Source: Dolomedes plantarius (taxonomy: Eukaryota > Arthropoda > Arachnida > Araneae > Dolomedidae). Taken from it: 64,000 nucleotides of DNA. The position numbers and the translations under genes are program-made. Below the pieces are notes generated by a model that saw only the letters and a list, made by a program, of their open reading frames with translations, made no database searches and was not told where the DNA came from. The stretch spans positions 194,708,724 through 194,772,723 of the forward strand of contig OU015492.1 in assembly GCA_907164885.2 (NCBI GenBank). Reading direction: 5' to 3'. Shown piece after piece: positions 61,340 to 64,000 of this stretch; the first letter of the stretch is position 1; each line of letters opens with the position of its first letter.

Positions 61340-63110
61340 TTTCAGAAAAAAAGATTTATTGGCTAATTAGTTTGAAAGAATAATGATTGAACGAAAATAT
61401 ATCTTCCAGGAGGTCGCTAGATTCCGTCGGGATAGAAGGCTGGTTGAAACTTTTGAGCATCAGGTCGGTAAAATTCAATCAGCTTACTCAATCACCAATC
61501 ACTAATCGCAGATTATCGAAGACCAGGCCACAAGTTGAAAAACCTAGCTGCAATACAATACGAACTCAAAAACTAATAGTTGGATGCTTGAGCTCCTAGG
61601 TAATATGCATGGAACTGCTTACTGTTGATAGGTATAAATACTCTTTGAACAGATGTTTCTACCTCTACAACGCCGTGATTCACTTGAAAGAACTTCGTTA
61701 ATTATCGCAAACGATATTCTAGCTGATTATTTATTGCACATTCTATAACAGAGAACAAAGAAAAAGCTGCATATTATGAAAAAAATTTATCGGCGAGTTA
61801 ATTTGAAGGGATCACAGAACAACATAAATATCTGTCTCACGGGGAAAAAAACCGGGAATACTCAGCAATTTGGCCGCTGATCACCACTTATCTATGCACA
61901 AAACTTAACTCAGTAAGAGGGAAAACGTACTCTCAAAGATTAAAGCCGAATTAAAAACGAGGCTTAAGAAACACAACTTGTTAATAAGCGTAAAAAAGCT
62001 ATTACTTAAAGCATTTTATGTAAAAACTGCCATTCTTTTTCAACTGAATGTTGTAGTTATTAAAAAGGAATCGACTTAATTCTGCAAGGAAAAACTGTTA
62101 ACTATCAACTCCGGTAATAGTTTTCTAAATATGTTATAGTGATTGGTGGTTGAAATCTTCTGCCTGAGGATTTTCTGCTGGAAAACTCTCAGAATAGTTT
62201 GTCAAAATGCACAAAAAAAGGGATAGCTTGACCCAGATACATTTCCAAACTCTTTATAAACAGCACATATATTCAAAAATCTTTAAATGTGCAATTTCAG
62301 CAAAAAGAGATTGTTTGATTATAATTTGTTTTGCATTGGCGTCTATGTAAAATAAACGTAGTGCTGTTCAATTAATCACGCATGAGATATGCATTTCCAA
62401 AGTTACTTGAAATGAAATTTAAGGGACACTAATTGTTGATAAACATAAAAACGTTGCTTGTAGGATCTCATAAGACTATCGTACTTATTCGACTAACAGC
62501 TACGATAGTCAATGAAGAATCCCCACAATTTTTTTAACAAAAGACAGTTAACTGTCATCTCTAATAATGACACTCTGCAGGTGATTCCAAGATAAGTCTT
62601 CTGTATCGCCAGTAACTGACTGTGAATTTTCAGAACCATACTCTTGGTAGACGTTTGACAGACGTATCTCCAGAATCTGTGTAAACAGTACGTGCGTTCT
62701 GGAATCTTCGTGAATGGGATTGCTTCAAAAGAAAGTTTTTTTGGCTCTCACTTCTCATTCATTTTGTAGTCTAAACAAAAATAGAAGCCTTGCATTACAA
62801 TAAATAGTCTCTGTACTATGTCGTTATAGTATCTGTAAAATATATCCTTCTGTTTCAGAACTTTTTGAAATTATTTGGAGGCACATGCAAGAATGGCCCT
62901 TCCTGAGTCCAGTCACCAATCTTCAACCTAAAAAATCAATTTTCTATATTTCTGAGGCATGATTAAGGGGACTGAAGACATAAAAATTCATTTCAACTTG
63001 GACTAAAAGCAGAGTAAATTCATTATATATTTTTTTACCATACTCTTGATGTACATTCTAAAATTAATGGTGGAACATATGTTGACACACAAGACTTCGC
63101 CCTCTGTATG
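61340..63110. repeat. Possible degenerate tandem array, period about 400-436 bp
   Basis: Similar passages recur: 61343 'gaaaaaaagatttattggct' with 61779 'gaaaaaaatttatcggcgag'; 62232 'cagatacatttccaaactct' with 62660 'cagacgtatctccagaatct', both followed by 'gtaaacag'-like text; and 62636 'accatactcttggtagac' with 63038 'accatactcttgatgtac'. Copies are strongly diverged. The plus frame 61387-61599 inside is not recognised. Confidence 0.4.
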
Positions 63111-64000
63111 TCTTATGCCTTTGTTTTCGAGACAGATGTGCAAATTTCAACATCATCAAGACACGTCAGAATTCTCTCAATTTCACATCTTTTTACGCAT
63201 CTTTGTATCCATTTAGAATGTATTATGAACTAAAGGTATATAATTTAGTATAGGTCCAGTTGCCAGATAACATCCGGTTTAATGCGGAAATGAATGATAC
63301 TGTTAAAAAAAAAATCAGGGGCACCTCGTCGAAGATCGTGCATAGCCATATATCAGAACTCCTGAGTGTTTTCCTTTTGAGTTAGACTCAGTTGTTATCG
63401 GCAGCGCGTCAAGATCTTCTTCGGTTGGTGGGAGAGCTATAAAATGCTTAATTACATGAGAGATTGCGTAATATGCAAAGCGTTGCATCCGTGGACGTCG
63501 TAGGTCCTAAATCTCGAAGGTTAAGCCAGGGGGGTAATGTGTTCTCTTCCTATTTTTCTAACACAAAATATAAATACATAGATTTTTTTTTCTTTTGTAA
63601 TTGAAGGTAGACCTTTAAATAAACGGCGCTTAGCTTTTAAAATTTTGCAACTTTCAGAAGTTTAATTTTTTTTACAGAAATTTTAATATTGACATCCTTG
63701 GCTACAAAATTAAATTTTTTAAAATTATATTAAAATAAAAATATTTTTGAACGAAAAAGCGCATTGTATTAAAAATAGATTTTCAAATGCAGAAAACAGA
63801 ATTCATAAGCATGTAAGTAGAAAAATTCCCAAGGAAAATTAACATTGAGATATCAGTTGACGTACCACCACAATTCCAAATGGTTTACAGAAACTCACGA
63901 AGAATTCTTTGTGAATATTCAGAGACGCTTACAGATCTTCATGTTGTTTAGTTTTTTACTGTTTATAATATTGACTGATAGTTTTTTTTTAAATTTCCGC
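63111..64000. other. Unassigned AT-rich sequence
   Basis: Nothing recognised up to the end of the window. Confidence 0.5.

Overview
This is a window of AT-rich animal nuclear DNA that is mostly non-coding. There are no bacterial-style operons. Open frames longer than about 60 codons are scarce and mostly come from microsatellites or transposons. Long (TA)n tracts, tRNA-derived SINEs, Helitrons and TA-, TTAA- and 8-bp-target DNA transposons are everywhere. The tail of a non-LTR retrotransposon (RNase H plus a 'FRLATGHD' segment) and a mariner transposase fragment look, from memory, most like elements of spiders and other arachnids. A chelicerate or another arthropod is therefore my best guess, but this is inference and was not tested.

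Layout. 0-6 kb: a duplicated TA-bearing repeat, a pogo-like MITE, a 460-bp repeat and a hAT element with its 8-bp target duplication and a broken transposase. 6-14 kb: mostly unique DNA with a second hAT element (itself carrying the 460-bp repeat) and a SINE. 14-21.5 kb: a complete non-autonomous Helitron, a 258-bp MITE, a candidate coding exon (17436-17547), a degenerate higher-order repeat, a tRNA-carrying Helitron and another SINE. 22-34.3 kb: dense MITEs, including a TTAA-target family present twice, a Tigger-like MITE, a third Helitron and four more TIR elements. 34.9-36.4 kb: a nested structure in which a palindromic mariner sits inside another DNA transposon. 36.8-47.4 kb: a hairpin-bearing repeat with an internal TA microsatellite, the retrotransposon tail with a snap-back rearrangement, a codon-periodic minisatellite and a 150-bp near-perfect palindrome. 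47.7-64 kb: microsatellites, a truncated Helitron, a GC-richer block with a TATA box and an AAGATGGCGGC start context (52.37-52.48 kb, minus strand), a 362-bp tandem duplication, two closely spaced exon-like segments near 57.2 kb, more MITEs, a second SINE family and another degenerate array.

No complete host gene is visible. The best host candidates are one internal exon (17436-17547, +), a possible first exon and promoter (about 52374-52475, -) and a pair of exon-like segments (57156-57321, +). They may be parts of genes with long introns, but nothing links them. The strongest content is the fossil record of transposons, several with exact target-site duplications, and the repeated association of (TA)n tracts with fixed positions inside transposons.
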